From positions 3,782,001 through 3,846,000 of the forward strand of contig CP124680.1 of assembly GCA_029961745.1 (NCBI GenBank): 64,000 bases of DNA, in the 5' to 3' direction. Numbering within the stretch: position 1 is the stretch's first letter; each line of letters starts with the position of its first letter. Under the pieces are notes generated by a model that was given only the letters and a program-made list of their open reading frames with translations, was not told the origin of the DNA and did not search any database. Source of the DNA: Nocardioides sp. L-11A (lineage in GTDB: Bacteria > Actinomycetota > Actinomycetes > Propionibacteriales > Nocardioidaceae). This document shows positions 48,101-56,121 of this stretch, one piece after another. Made by a program: the position numbers and the translations under genes.

Positions 48101-48391
48101 GCGGCCCAGACGGGCGGTCACCCGGTCGCGGAGCTGGTCGGCGGCCTTGCGGGAGAAGGTCAGCGCGAGCACCTGGTCGGGTCGCGCGCCACGCTGCTCG
48201 ATCCGCTCGACGATGGCCTCGACCAGGGTGGTCGTCTTCCCCGTGCCCGGGCCCGCCAACACCAGCAGCGGACCGCCCGGGTGATCGACCACCCGGCGCT
48301 GGTGCTCGTCGAGCACGGGCACCGTCGCGACCGCGGGGGGCGGGGCGAAGCGGTAGCCGGTCGCGGCGGTCGAGGAGTCCACGGGCGCCAC
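45119..48391 (-). CDS. adnA: Helicase-nuclease AdnA subunit
   Basis: This 1,090-residue protein has an SF1A motor with Walker A LAGPGTGKTTTL (about 47-58), HVFVDEYQDTD and LTAHRSKGLEWR, followed by a RecB-like nuclease with VVVVDLKTGRSK and VQLALYQYAVD. Cys residues in SLAVCPTQWF and in CRTCTFVSLCP near the C-terminus could bind an Fe-S cluster, as in AddB-type nucleases. It pairs with AdnB for end resection in homologous recombination. The start is GTG, preceding APVDSSTAATG. Confidence 0.94.
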   Translation of the reverse strand: MAPVDSSTAATGYRFAPPPAVATVPVLDEHQRRVVDHPGGPLLVLAGPGTGKTTTLVEAIVERIEQRGARPDQVLALTFSRKAADQLRDRVTARLGRTTGTQLSSTFHSFAYALVRRYAPAGLYEAPLRLLSAPEQDVVLRELLADHPESVRWPERFRQAMATRGFAREVHAVLGRAREKGLDGEALRRLGESEGIEEYVAAGLFLEQYLDSLDSLGATDYADLIRRARIEAEVHRAELREQFRHVFVDEYQDTDPGQVALLQALAGDGRDLVAVGDPHQSIYGFRGAEVRGILEFPTQFPRADGGSADVVALRTVRRFGPGILAPAQRVAGRIGLRGTIPAEARERFLAPRADGAAYGPGRVQVRTFDTERAEAEHLADLLRRAHLEDGVPWDEMAVLVRSGRASIGPLRRALGAAGVPVEVARDEVPLVRDPAVLPLLEGLRAVVNLHNDDPEHVEHVDAARAEALLTGPLGGLDAGDVRRLARLLRRREKDRCQETGGTPRSSRELVRLAVLDASQLAAIDAAEAERARGLAELLGRARADLEAGASAEELLWTLWSGTSWPQRLRRSVETGGAAARWAHRDLDSICALFDVAVRAGERREHLAVAPFLEGLVQQEIPADTLADRGARGAAVRLLTAHRSKGLEWRLVVLAHVQAEGWPDLRRRSTLLQADRIGPTTEGGLVGSVVPPLTARELLMEERRLFYVGCTRARERLVVTAVRSAEDEGEQPSRFLDELGSTVEHVVGRPPRPLSLDGLVAELRRTLADPDADPALQDAAARRLARLAGERVGRRPAVPAADPATWWGTRAPSRSAEPIRDEDRPVPVSASMLDSLAVCPTQWFLTREAGGVGRAHQSANLGELVHALAERVAAGDAPPDPDALMAYVDEVWDRLDFRTPWSKQREHDRVRAALERFVDWHEANPRALIGREERFSTVVEVGGEQVQVTGYADRVELDTDGRVVVVDLKTGRSKPSDVSVKTHVQLALYQYAVDHGALDPPPGEPDAAPRRAGGAELVQLGLTDGGPDATVQRQPLHADDGPERDELRARLTHAASLIRTERFPAVAGQQCRTCTFVSLCPAKSAGAVVTQ

Positions 48392-48914
48392 CTAACCACC
48401 CCCGCCCGACAGAAATGGACGAAGGGCCCCTCGCGAGTATGAGTCGCAAGGGGCCCTTCTGGTGACCGGTACTGGTGACGCTCCCGGTCGACCATCCGGC
48501 TGCTGCGATCCCGCGAGCCTCGTCACCCGGCTCACGCGGCCGGCGTCCCCGTGAGGGGCCGCCTCGCCTCGACCCGAAGGTCTCGGCCGGCCGGTCGGAT
48601 CGTCGCCTTCCGGCTGATCCCGCTCTCCCGGAGGAGTGCGTGGGAGAAGTTCTACGCCCGTCCACCCGCAGGTGGCAAGGGGTTCCTGCCAGGTTTTTCA
48701 AGGGTTTTCCGTCATCCACCGGACCTCGGCGTGTCGTCCACAGGAACGCCCGATCTTGTCCACAGAGCGACGCCCACCATCCCCAGCCCATCCCCAGGAA
48801 GCGGCCGCCCCTGTGGAGGAATCGCGGGCGGAGTACGGGCTGAGTACCCGTGCTCAGTCGGGTCTGAGTGGTCCCCCGCTGGCGGTCGGCGAGCACAGAT
48901 GGGGGAATGTACTC
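48392..48914. other. Divergent intergenic region with no supported gene
   Basis: This 523-base gap separates adnA from a divergent membrane-protein gene. It contains a strong hairpin (listed), two DnaA-box-like sequences (TCGTCCACA at 48734 and TTGTCCACA at 48756), and a T-rich stretch near 48690-48715 with TTTTTCAAGGGTTTTCC. No ORF here has convincing composition or a ribosome-binding site. A small RNA on the minus strand ending at the hairpin is possible. Confidence 0.45.
48421..48459 (-). terminator. Terminator-like hairpin upstream of adnA
   Basis: Arms GAAGGGCCCCT and AGGGGCCCTTC form an 11-base stem with a 17-base loop. On the minus strand GTCCATTTCTG follows. It is 30 bases ahead of the adnA start, so it would end an upstream minus-strand transcript or attenuate adnA. 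Confidence 0.55.
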
Positions 48915-51464
48915 ATGCGCTACGCCGACCCGTCGCTCTGCCCCGACTGTCGCTCCGCCCTCCCGGCCGGAGCCTCGGTCTGCCCGACCTGCGACCTGCT
49001 CGTCCGTCACCCGGTCGCCGTCGACCTCTTCGGCGCTCTCCAGCGCGCCGACGGACTGCTCACCCGGCTGCGCTCCGCCAGCGACGCCTTCCACGACCGG
49101 CCCGCCGCGGTGGCCGCACCCGGCGGCCTCGGCGGTCCGCTCGTGCCCCCGGCCGCGCCGATGCCGCCGAAGCGCGCGACGACGACCGGCCTGCCGTCGT
49201 ACCCCGGCCCGATCCCGCCGCCGCCCGCACCACCCGCGCCGTCCCTGCGCCCGGCCGCTCCCGTCCCCCCGTCCCCCGGCGGGGTCTCGTTCGCCTCGGT
49301 CCCGAAGATCCTGCTCGGGCTCGGGGCGTTCTGCCTGCTCGTGGCCGCGGTGATCTTCCTGGCCGTGTCGTGGTCGACGCTGGGCGTCGGCGGCCGCACC
49401 GCGGTGCTCGCCGCTCTCACCCTGACGGCCGGCGCCTCCGCCCTGCTGCTGCACCGCGTCGGGCTCCGCATCGCCGGCGAGTCGCTCGTCGTCGTGGCGC
49501 TCGGACTGCTCGCGCTCGACGTCGTGGGTGCCGGTGCGGCCGGCTGGTTCGGCGACGGACCCGACGGTGCGATCGCCTGCGCCGCCGGCCTGGTCGTCGC
49601 CCTCGCCGGTGCCGGGCTCGGTCTACTCCGGGTGGGCGGCCAGCCGCGGCTGGTGGCGCCGCAGGTGATCGCCGGCATCGGCCTGTTCATCGGGTACGTC
49701 GGCGCGGCCGGCGCCACCGGCCACTGGCTGATCGCCGGTCACGTCGTCACCGCGCTCGCGCTCGGCACCGTGCTGCTCGGCCGGCGTACCGGTGCCTCGG
49801 CCCTCCTGTGGAGCGCCGCCGCCGCGGCCGGCCTCACCTGGGTCTGCACCGCCGGCGCCGCGTTCGTCGAGTCCCTCGTGACCCCCGACCTGCGCCAGCT
49901 CTGGGTCGACGGCACCGGCTGGTCGCTGCTCGTCAGCGCGGCCGTGCTGCTGGTGCCGGGCGCCGTCGTCCGGCACCGCGACCTGCTGCTCGCCGGCGCG
50001 AGCGGCGCCGCGATGCTCGCGACCGTCGTGCTCACGCTGCCGTCCGTCGACACCGACGCCCGCACCGTCGGGCTCGTCGCCCTCGGTACGACGGCGGCCT
50101 GGGTGCTCGCCCTCGGCGTGCTCCCGCGGGGGTCCCGGATCATCGCCATGGCCCCGGCCGCCACCGGCAGTCTCGTGCTCGTCGGCCTCGCTCTGCAGGC
50201 CACGGCCGACGTGCTCGACCGCTGGTCGCGGATCGCCGACGTCTTCGACCGCTCGTTCGGCGTCCGGCTGACCACGCCCGACCCGGTCGCCGAGCCCGCC
50301 GTGCTGGTCCCGTCGCTGCTGACCGTGCTCGCCTGCATCGCCCTCCTCGACCGCGATCGCACCCGGCGCACGCTGCCCGCCTGGGGCCGCATCGCCGGCC
50401 TGGTGATCGGCGTCGGGCTCGCCATCACCCTCGCGTCGTACGACGTGCCGCTGGCCGTGCCGCTCACCGTCCTGGTGCTCGTGGCGCTCGGGGCGACGGC
50501 CCTCGCGCTGGGGACCACGGGTGCGGAGGCCGCGATCTGGGCGCTGGTCGCCGTGACCGCCGGGACCGCGGTCGCGATCGGCGCCCTGCCCAGTGACGGC
50601 CTGCTCCTGGCCGAGCTCGCCCCGATCGCGGTCGCGCTGGTCGCCGTCGCCGTCCTCGGCCGGCAGCAGGCGACCCGGGTCGTGGCGGGCCTCGCCGCGC
50701 CGGCCGCGCTCGGACTGGCGACGGCTGCGGCCGTCCTGGTGATCGGCGACGACGCCGCCTGGGTGTCGATCCCCGTCCTGCTCGTCGTCGGAGTGCTCGC
50801 CCTCGCCGTGCCGCGCATCGACGTCGAGAGCGCGGCCGTCGTGGTCGCGCTCGTCGCCCTGCCCGCCTCGCTGTCGGCGACCGGCGACGTCGGTGGCTAC
50901 GCGGCACTGTGGTTGACCGTCGCGGGCTTCCTGGCGTCCGGCACGGCGCTGCTGCACGACTCGCGCCGCGGCTGCGCGTTCGTGGGCGGTGCCCTCCTGC
51001 TGCTGGCCAGTTGGGTGCGGCTGGCGGACCTCGACGTCACCGAGCCGGAGCCGTACACCCTGCCGCTCGCGGCCGCGCTCCTCGCCTTCGGCCTGTGGCG
51101 GCTCCGGCGCTCGGCGGCGGTCGGCACCCTGGAGGCGCTGCTGCCGGGCCTGCTGCTCGCGACCGTCCCGTCCCTGATCTGGGTGCTCGGCGACCCCGTG
51201 TCGCTGCGGGCACTGGTGCTCGGCGGCGCCTGCCTGGCCCTGACGGTCGCCGGCGCGGCCCTGCGCTGGAGCGCTCCGCTGATCGTGGGCGCGGGCATCG
51301 GCGCCACCGTGGTGCTGCGCGAGCTCGGCCCCTACGCGGGCGAGTTCCCCAAGTGGGTCTGGATCGGCCTGGCCGGTGCGCTGCTGACGGTCGTCGGGAT
51401 CACCTGGGAGCGGCGGCTGCTCGACGTGCGGCGGGCCGTCGGTCTCCTCGGCCGCCTCCGGTGA
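48915..51464 (+). CDS. Zinc-ribbon polytopic membrane protein (SCO7613-like)
   Basis: This 849-residue protein starts with a zinc ribbon (SLCPDCRSALPAGASVCPTC), a proline-rich linker (about residues 85-125), and about 24 hydrophobic helices filling the rest. Its C-terminal region resembles the SCO7613-type actinobacterial membrane proteins. The role is unknown; a transport or sensing role is a guess. The start was chosen at the ATG before RYADPSLCPD; upstream extensions lack a ribosome-binding site. Confidence 0.82.
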   Translation: MRYADPSLCPDCRSALPAGASVCPTCDLLVRHPVAVDLFGALQRADGLLTRLRSASDAFHDRPAAVAAPGGLGGPLVPPAAPMPPKRATTTGLPSYPGPIPPPPAPPAPSLRPAAPVPPSPGGVSFASVPKILLGLGAFCLLVAAVIFLAVSWSTLGVGGRTAVLAALTLTAGASALLLHRVGLRIAGESLVVVALGLLALDVVGAGAAGWFGDGPDGAIACAAGLVVALAGAGLGLLRVGGQPRLVAPQVIAGIGLFIGYVGAAGATGHWLIAGHVVTALALGTVLLGRRTGASALLWSAAAAAGLTWVCTAGAAFVESLVTPDLRQLWVDGTGWSLLVSAAVLLVPGAVVRHRDLLLAGASGAAMLATVVLTLPSVDTDARTVGLVALGTTAAWVLALGVLPRGSRIIAMAPAATGSLVLVGLALQATADVLDRWSRIADVFDRSFGVRLTTPDPVAEPAVLVPSLLTVLACIALLDRDRTRRTLPAWGRIAGLVIGVGLAITLASYDVPLAVPLTVLVLVALGATALALGTTGAEAAIWALVAVTAGTAVAIGALPSDGLLLAELAPIAVALVAVAVLGRQQATRVVAGLAAPAALGLATAAAVLVIGDDAAWVSIPVLLVVGVLALAVPRIDVESAAVVVALVALPASLSATGDVGGYAALWLTVAGFLASGTALLHDSRRGCAFVGGALLLLASWVRLADLDVTEPEPYTLPLAAALLAFGLWRLRRSAAVGTLEALLPGLLLATVPSLIWVLGDPVSLRALVLGGACLALTVAGAALRWSAPLIVGAGIGATVVLRELGPYAGEFPKWVWIGLAGALLTVVGITWERRLLDVRRAVGLLGRLR

Positions 51465-51498
51465 CCGGGCGCTCGCGGTGACCTGCTAGACAGAGCAC

Positions 51499-51990
51499 AT
51501 GGCTACCACTGCACTCGGGGGGAACCCCGTCCAGACCGTCGGCGAGCTCCCCGCTGTCGGCGCCGCCGCCCCGTCGGTCTCGCTGGTCGGCGCCGACTTC
51601 GGCTCCGTCACCCTCCCGGAGGGCCAGCGCACGGTCCTCAACATCTTCCCCAGCATCGACACCGGCGTGTGCGCCGCGAGCGTGCGGAAGTTCAACGAGC
51701 TCGCCGCCGGCCTCGACAACACCACGGTCATCAACGTCTCCCAGGACCTCCCGCCCGCGCTGGGTCGCTTCTGCGGCGCCGAGGGCATCGACAAGGTCCA
51801 GGTCGGCTCGGCGTTCCGGTCGTCGTTCGGCGAGGACTACGGCGTGAAGATGTCCGACGGCAAGCTCGAGGGCCTGTTCGCGCGCTCGATCGTCGTGCTC
51901 GACGCCGACAGGACCGTGCTGCACTCCCAGCTGGTCCCCGAGATCGCGACCGAGCCCGACTACGACGCCGCCATCGCGGCGCTCGGCTGA
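51499..51990 (+). CDS. tpx: Thiol peroxidase (Tpx)
   Basis: This 163-residue peroxiredoxin has the peroxidatic Cys58 in [16 protein letters not shown] and the resolving Cys92 in GRFCGAEGI, the Tpx arrangement. It reduces hydroperoxides using thioredoxin. The TGA stop is embedded in a 12-base tandem repeat that continues to the stop of the convergent gene. Confidence 0.93.
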   Translation: MATTALGGNPVQTVGELPAVGAAAPSVSLVGADFGSVTLPEGQRTVLNIFPSIDTGVCAASVRKFNELAAGLDNTTVINVSQDLPPALGRFCGAEGIDKVQVGSAFRSSFGEDYGVKMSDGKLEGLFARSIVVLDADRTVLHSQLVPEIATEPDYDAAIAALG

Positions 51991-52019
51991 TCGACCGGCT
52001 GATCGACCGGCTGATCGAC
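51984..52019. repeat. 12-bp tandem repeat over the tpx stop
   Basis: Three exact copies of CGGCTGATCGAC run from the last tpx codons to three bases before the stop of the convergent alkyltransferase-like gene. The first copy supplies the tpx TGA. Confidence 0.8.
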
Positions 52020-52021
52020 CG

Positions 52022-52324
52022 CTAGTCCCCCGTCGCCGGGTCCCAGAAGGCCCGGCGCATGTCGAGGGCCCCGCTGCTGTCGCGCAGCGGGGTCTCCTCG
52101 GCGAGGTAGGCCGTGCGGGCCCGCTCGTCGTGGCTCGGCGGGAGCGTGCCGTCGGCGCGCACGACCCGCCACCACGGCACCGGGCCGCCGTAGCGTGCCA
52201 TCACCGAGCCCACCTGGCGGGGTCCCCCGCCGACGACGGCCGCCACCGCGCCATAGGTCGTGACGCGCCCCGGCGGCACCTGCTCGACCAGGTCGAGCAC
52301 CCGCTCGACGTACCCCTCGTCCAC
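52022..52324 (-). CDS. Alkyltransferase-like (ATL) DNA-binding protein
   Basis: This 100-residue protein has the C-terminal fold of O6-alkylguanine transferases, including the Tyr/Arg finger region (VTTYGAVAAVVGGGPRQVG) and the active-site loop PWWRVVRADG. The methyl-accepting PCHR cysteine is replaced by Trp, so it cannot repair by transfer. ATL proteins flip alkylated bases and hand them to nucleotide excision repair. M. tuberculosis Rv3204 holds the same place. Confidence 0.88.
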   Translation of the reverse strand: MDEGYVERVLDLVEQVPPGRVTTYGAVAAVVGGGPRQVGSVMARYGGPVPWWRVVRADGTLPPSHDERARTAYLAEETPLRDSSGALDMRRAFWDPATGD

Positions 52325-52358
52325 GAGGCGATCATGCCGTGCGGCCCGGACGAGCCGA

Positions 52359-52384
52359 GAGCCCCGTCCGGCCGGACGGGGCTC
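52359..52384 (-). terminator. Terminator hairpin after moeZ
   Basis: Arms GAGCCCCGTCC and GGACGGGGCTC form an 11-base stem with loop GGCC. It lies between the moeZ stop and the alkyltransferase-like gene, both on the minus strand, and is the only strong hairpin there. Confidence 0.6.
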
Positions 52385-52497
52385 CCGATGCTCCCTCGGT
52401 GCGACTCGACCGACGTGACCGAGCGCCCTCCGATTGGTGCGACGCGGCTGCGTGACCGCGTGCCCGGACCAACGACGACGCCGCGTCGCGGTTACGA

Positions 52498-52513
52498 ACG
52501 CGCTCGCGCCATC
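52498..52513. repeat. Dispersed repeat motif after the moeZ stop
   Basis: The minus strand reads GATGGCGCGAGCGCGT five bases after the moeZ stop codon. The same 16-mer occurs three times in tandem right after the ligD-polymerase stop near 56.5 kb, indicating a dispersed 3'-end element. Confidence 0.6.
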
Positions 52514-52517
52514 GAAC

Positions 52518-53726
52518 TCAGTAGCTGGGCTGGCTCGGGTCGATCTGGTTGACCCAGGCCACGACGCCGCCGCCGACGTGGACCGCGTCGTCGTAGCCGG
52601 CGCCCTTGACGATCGCCAGGCACTCGGCCGAGCGGACGCCGCTCTTGCAGTGCAGGACGACCTGCTTGCCGGAGTCGACGGGCGGCAGCTGGCCGAGGGC
52701 GGTGCCGTTGAGGAAGTCGCCCTTGGGGATGAGGACGGCGCCGGGGATGTGGTTGATCTCGGCCTCGGCGGGCTCGCGCACGTCGATCAGGACGAAGTCG
52801 CGGCTGCCCTCCTCCTTCTCCTTGATCATCGAGGCCAGCTGGGTGACCGAGATGGTCGCGTCGACGGCGGCGTCGGCGGCCTCCTCGGAGATCGCACCGC
52901 AGAATGCCTCGTAGTCGATCAGCCCGGTGACGGTCGGGTTCTCGCCGCACAGCGCGCAGTTGGGGTCCTTGCGCACCTTGAGCTTGCGCCACTCGAGCTC
53001 GAGGGCGTCGTAGATGACGAGCTTGCCGACGGCCGGCTCACCGGCGCCGATCAGCAGCTTGATGGCCTCGTTGACCTGGATCGAGCCGATGCTGGCGCAC
53101 AGGACGCCCAGCACGCCGCCCTCGGCGCACGAGGGGACCATGCCCGGCGGCGGGGGCTCGGGGTAGAGGCAGCGGTAGCACGGGGCGTCGTCGGCCATCG
53201 TGGGGGCGAAGACCGAGGCCTGGCCGTCGAAGCGGTAGATCGAGCCCCACACGTAGGGGATGCCGAGGAAGTACGCCGCGTCGTTGACCATGTAGCGCGT
53301 GGCGAAGTTGTCGGTGCCGTCGACGATCAGGTCGTAGCCCCGGAAGACGTCCATGACGTTGTCGTTGTCGAGGCGGGTCTCGTGGAGGATCACGTCGACC
53401 AGCGGGTTGATCTCGTGGATCGACTCCTTGGCCGACAGGCCCTTCGACTTCCCGAGGTCGGACATGCCGTGGATGACCTGGCGCTGCAGGTTCGACTCGT
53501 CGACCTCGTCGAACTCGGCGATGCCGAGGGTGCCGACGCCGGCGGCGGCGAGGTAGAGCAGCGCCGGGCTGCCGAGACCGCCGGCGCCGATGACCAGCAC
53601 CTTGGCGTTCTTGAGGCGCTTCTGGCCGTCCATCGCGACGTCGGGGATGATCAGGTGGCGGCTGTAGCGGCGGACCTCGTCGATGGTCAGCTCGGCGGCC
53701 GGCTCGACCAGCGCGGGAAAGCTCAC
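52518..53726 (-). CDS. moeZ: MoeB/MoeZ-type adenylyltransferase-sulfurtransferase
   Basis: This 402-residue protein has an E1-like adenylation domain (GAGGLGSPALLYLAAAGVG at 48-66, zinc cysteines 183/186 and 257/260) and a C-terminal rhodanese domain with catalytic Cys360 in LHCKSGVRSAE. It activates and sulfurates the ubiquitin-like carriers MoaD, ThiS and CysO for molybdopterin, thiamin and cysteine synthesis. The moaE gene in this window may use its product. The GTG start overlaps no neighbour. The mycobacterial relative is Rv3206c. Confidence 0.94.
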   Translation of the reverse strand: MSFPALVEPAAELTIDEVRRYSRHLIIPDVAMDGQKRLKNAKVLVIGAGGLGSPALLYLAAAGVGTLGIAEFDEVDESNLQRQVIHGMSDLGKSKGLSAKESIHEINPLVDVILHETRLDNDNVMDVFRGYDLIVDGTDNFATRYMVNDAAYFLGIPYVWGSIYRFDGQASVFAPTMADDAPCYRCLYPEPPPPGMVPSCAEGGVLGVLCASIGSIQVNEAIKLLIGAGEPAVGKLVIYDALELEWRKLKVRKDPNCALCGENPTVTGLIDYEAFCGAISEEAADAAVDATISVTQLASMIKEKEEGSRDFVLIDVREPAEAEINHIPGAVLIPKGDFLNGTALGQLPPVDSGKQVVLHCKSGVRSAECLAIVKGAGYDDAVHVGGGVVAWVNQIDPSQPSY

Positions 53727-53894
53727 GGCGTAACTCCTCGGGTACTGCAGATCGGATGGGGGCTGTCCAGGGCCAACGCAGTGGTGACCCCGGCTGTTCC
53801 CTCGGCCCTTCCATGGTCCCTGCCGACGCCAAGGGAGCCACGCCACGTCCCGGCATCCGGACCCCGGCTACCAACGAGTAGGCTTCGTGCTGTG

Positions 53895-54551
53895 GTGACC
53901 GAGCAGTTCAACCTCGACGAGCCCCGACCGCGCGGCGTACGACTCCCGCGGCGCGAACGGCGCGCACAACTGCTCGCCGCTGCCCTCGAGGTCTTCGTCG
54001 CGCAGGGCTATCACGCCGCCGCGATGGACGACATCGCCGAGCGGGCCGGGGTGTCCAAGCCCGTGCTCTACCAGCACTTCCCGGGCAAGCTCGAGCTCTA
54101 CCTCGCGATCCTCGACGTCGCCTGCGACTCCATCATCGCCAACTGCCGCCGCGCCCTGGAGTCGACGCAGGACAACAAGCAGCGGGTGGCGGCGGCGATC
54201 GACGCCTTCTACGCGTACGTCGGCCACGACACCGGCGCCTTCCGGCTCGTCTTCGAGTCCGATCTCACCAACGAGCCGGCCGTGCGCGGCCACGTCGACC
54301 GCGTGACGACCGAGTGCGCGGCGATGATCGCCGCCGTCATCGAGGACGACACCGCCCTGCCGGCCGCGGCCTCGCAGCTGCTCGCCGTCTCGCTCGTGGG
54401 AATGGCACAGGTCAGCGCCCGGTTCTGGCTGACCGAGACCGACGGCGCCATGGCGGGCCTGAGTCGCGACGACGCCACCGCCCTGGTGGCGGGCCTGGCC
54501 TGGCGCGGCATCCGCGGGTACCCGCTCACGGAGGACCACCCCGAGGCCTGA
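53895..54551 (+). CDS. TetR family transcriptional regulator
   Basis: This 218-residue protein has an N-terminal TetR HTH (QLLAAALEVFVAQGYHAAAM, then AERAGVSKPVLYQHFPGK) and a C-terminal ligand domain of unknown specificity. Start is GTG; a GTG one codon earlier is equally good. It diverges from moeZ and is followed by the DUF3107 gene 49 bases later, matching the Rv3208-Rv3208A order of mycobacteria. Confidence 0.9.
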   Translation: MTEQFNLDEPRPRGVRLPRRERRAQLLAAALEVFVAQGYHAAAMDDIAERAGVSKPVLYQHFPGKLELYLAILDVACDSIIANCRRALESTQDNKQRVAAAIDAFYAYVGHDTGAFRLVFESDLTNEPAVRGHVDRVTTECAAMIAAVIEDDTALPAAASQLLAVSLVGMAQVSARFWLTETDGAMAGLSRDDATALVAGLAWRGIRGYPLTEDHPEA

Positions 54552-54600
54552 GGCGGGCCTGACTAGGCTTGCGTCATCCCCACGAACGAGGAGTGTGCCC

Positions 54601-54831
54601 ATGACCGTCGAGGTCAAGATCGGTGTGCAGAACACCGCCCGTGAGCTCGTGATCGAGACCGACGAGTCCCACGACGCCGTCGCGAAGCAGGTCGCCGACG
54701 CGATCGCCGCCGCCGACGGCGTGATCACCCTGACCGACACCAAGGGCAAGGTCACCGTCGTCCCGACCGCCAAGCTCGCCTACGTCGAGATCGGCCGCAG
54801 CACCAGCGGCCAGGTCGGCTTCCGGAGCTGA
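54601..54831 (+). CDS. DUF3107 protein (TB9.4-like)
   Basis: This 76-residue protein starts MTVEVKIGVQNTARELVIET and ends with IGRSTSGQVGF, the DUF3107 signature of a ferredoxin-like alpha/beta fold. M. tuberculosis Rv3208A (TB9.4) is a known antigen of this type. The ATG was preferred over an upstream GTG two codons earlier because GAGGAG lies about eight bases ahead. Confidence 0.9.
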   Translation: MTVEVKIGVQNTARELVIETDESHDAVAKQVADAIAAADGVITLTDTKGKVTVVPTAKLAYVEIGRSTSGQVGFRS

Positions 54832-54906
54832 GCAGGCTGAGCCCCGCCGGGAACTCCGGCACCCGTCCCGGACGTTGACCAGGTACGACCCGGGAGGTGA
54901 GCGCCC

Positions 54907-55716
54907 ATGCTGCAGTTCCGCTTCGCCGCGCGCAGCGAGACCGGCCGGGTGCGCACGAACAACGAGGACGCCGGGTTCGCCGGGCCCTACCTCCTCTGCG
55001 TCGCCGACGGGGTCGGCGGTGCCGAGGCCGGTGAGGTGGCCGCCGCCACGACGGCGTACGTCGTCAGTGCCCGTGCGCTCGCGCATCCCGGTCACGAGCC
55101 GTCGCGCCTGCTCGGCGCGGCGACCCGGGAGGCGCACGGCCAGCTCGCGGCCGGGATCGCGGCGGACCCCCGGCGCGCCGGGATGGCGACCACGCTCACC
55201 GCGGTCCTCACCGACGGCATCCACACCGCGCTGGCCCAGGTGGGCGACTCCCGGGCCTATCTCCTGCGCGCCGGCGAGCTGAGCCAGCTCTCCCACGACC
55301 AGACCCTGGTGCAGTCGATGGTCGACAGCGGGCAGCTGAGCGCGGAGCAGGCCGCCGCGTCGCCGTACCGCAACGTCGTGCTGCAGGCCGTCGACGGCGA
55401 GCACCTGCCCGACCCGGACCTGCTGCTGCTTGACCTGCGCCCCGGCGACCGGCTGCTGCTGTGCAGCGACGGCCTCAGCGACGTCCTCTCCGCCGCGACG
55501 ATCGCGCGCGGGCTCGGCCTCGACAGCCGCTCGATGGCGGTCGACCGGCTGGTCCTGGCCGCGCTCGACGGCGGCAGCCGCGACAACGTCACGGCGATCG
55601 TCGCCGACGTGGTCGACGCACCGGCGATCGCCGCCAACGGGAGGGTCCTGGGCGCCGCGGCGGCCCTGGTCAACGTGGTCGACCCGGCGGCCGTCCGCCC
55701 GTTGCGCTCGGCCTGA
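54907..55716 (+). CDS. PP2C-family serine/threonine phosphatase
   Basis: This 269-residue PP2C domain protein has the metal-binding motifs RTNNEDAGF (near residue 17), CVADGVGGAEAG (near 36), AQVGDSRAYLL (near 115), LLCSDGLSDVL (near 185) and SRDNVTAIV (near 222). It lacks a membrane segment. It likely removes phosphate from targets of Hanks-type kinases; a kinase gene with an FHA-protease lies 7 kb away, which may be linked. The start follows GGGAGGTGA-type sequence. Confidence 0.9.
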   Translation: MLQFRFAARSETGRVRTNNEDAGFAGPYLLCVADGVGGAEAGEVAAATTAYVVSARALAHPGHEPSRLLGAATREAHGQLAAGIAADPRRAGMATTLTAVLTDGIHTALAQVGDSRAYLLRAGELSQLSHDQTLVQSMVDSGQLSAEQAAASPYRNVVLQAVDGEHLPDPDLLLLDLRPGDRLLLCSDGLSDVLSAATIARGLGLDSRSMAVDRLVLAALDGGSRDNVTAIVADVVDAPAIAANGRVLGAAAALVNVVDPAAVRPLRSA

Positions 55717-55743
55717 CCCCCGTTCCGGTCCTACACTGGACGG

Positions 55744-56115
55744 GTGAGCGCGAAGCGGTCGTACGAGTACGCGCGCCTGTGGGTGCCGTTGTACGACGCC
55801 GCCGCGCTCACGGTGACCCGGCCGGTCTACCTCATCGAGGCCGCCGACGGCTTCGAGGGCATCGCTGCCGAGAAGAACACGACCCTCATGGGCCTGTTCA
55901 ACGAGCTGGGCCGGGCGGGCTGGCGCATCGACATGACCGCACAGCGGGTGGACCACCCCGCACCGGAGTTCCAGATGCTCATCGATGCCACGCTCGACGA
56001 GGCCGACCATGCGGTCTCGCCCGACGAGGTGGCGCATGCGGTCGGCTCCGGCGGCGACCCGGCGGGCGCCGTGACCCAGTTCGACGTCTACCCCATGCGG
56101 CGACGCCTGGACTGA
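55744..56115 (+). CDS. Conserved hypothetical protein
   Basis: This 123-residue soluble protein has a GTG start 27 bases after the PP2C stop on the same strand. The segment YEYARLWVPLYDAAALTVTRPVYL and the later LMGLFNELGRAGWRID suggest an alpha/beta fold; I do not recognise the family. It is the last gene before a tandem-repeat region. Confidence 0.65.
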   Translation: MSAKRSYEYARLWVPLYDAAALTVTRPVYLIEAADGFEGIAAEKNTTLMGLFNELGRAGWRIDMTAQRVDHPAPEFQMLIDATLDEADHAVSPDEVAHAVGSGGDPAGAVTQFDVYPMRRRLD

Positions 56116-56121
56116 CGGTCG

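Noticed and set aside
48636..48914. N-terminal extension of the large zinc-ribbon membrane protein
   Set aside because: The extra in-frame residues have no domain or ribosome-binding site, and the zinc ribbon starts naturally at the chosen ATG.
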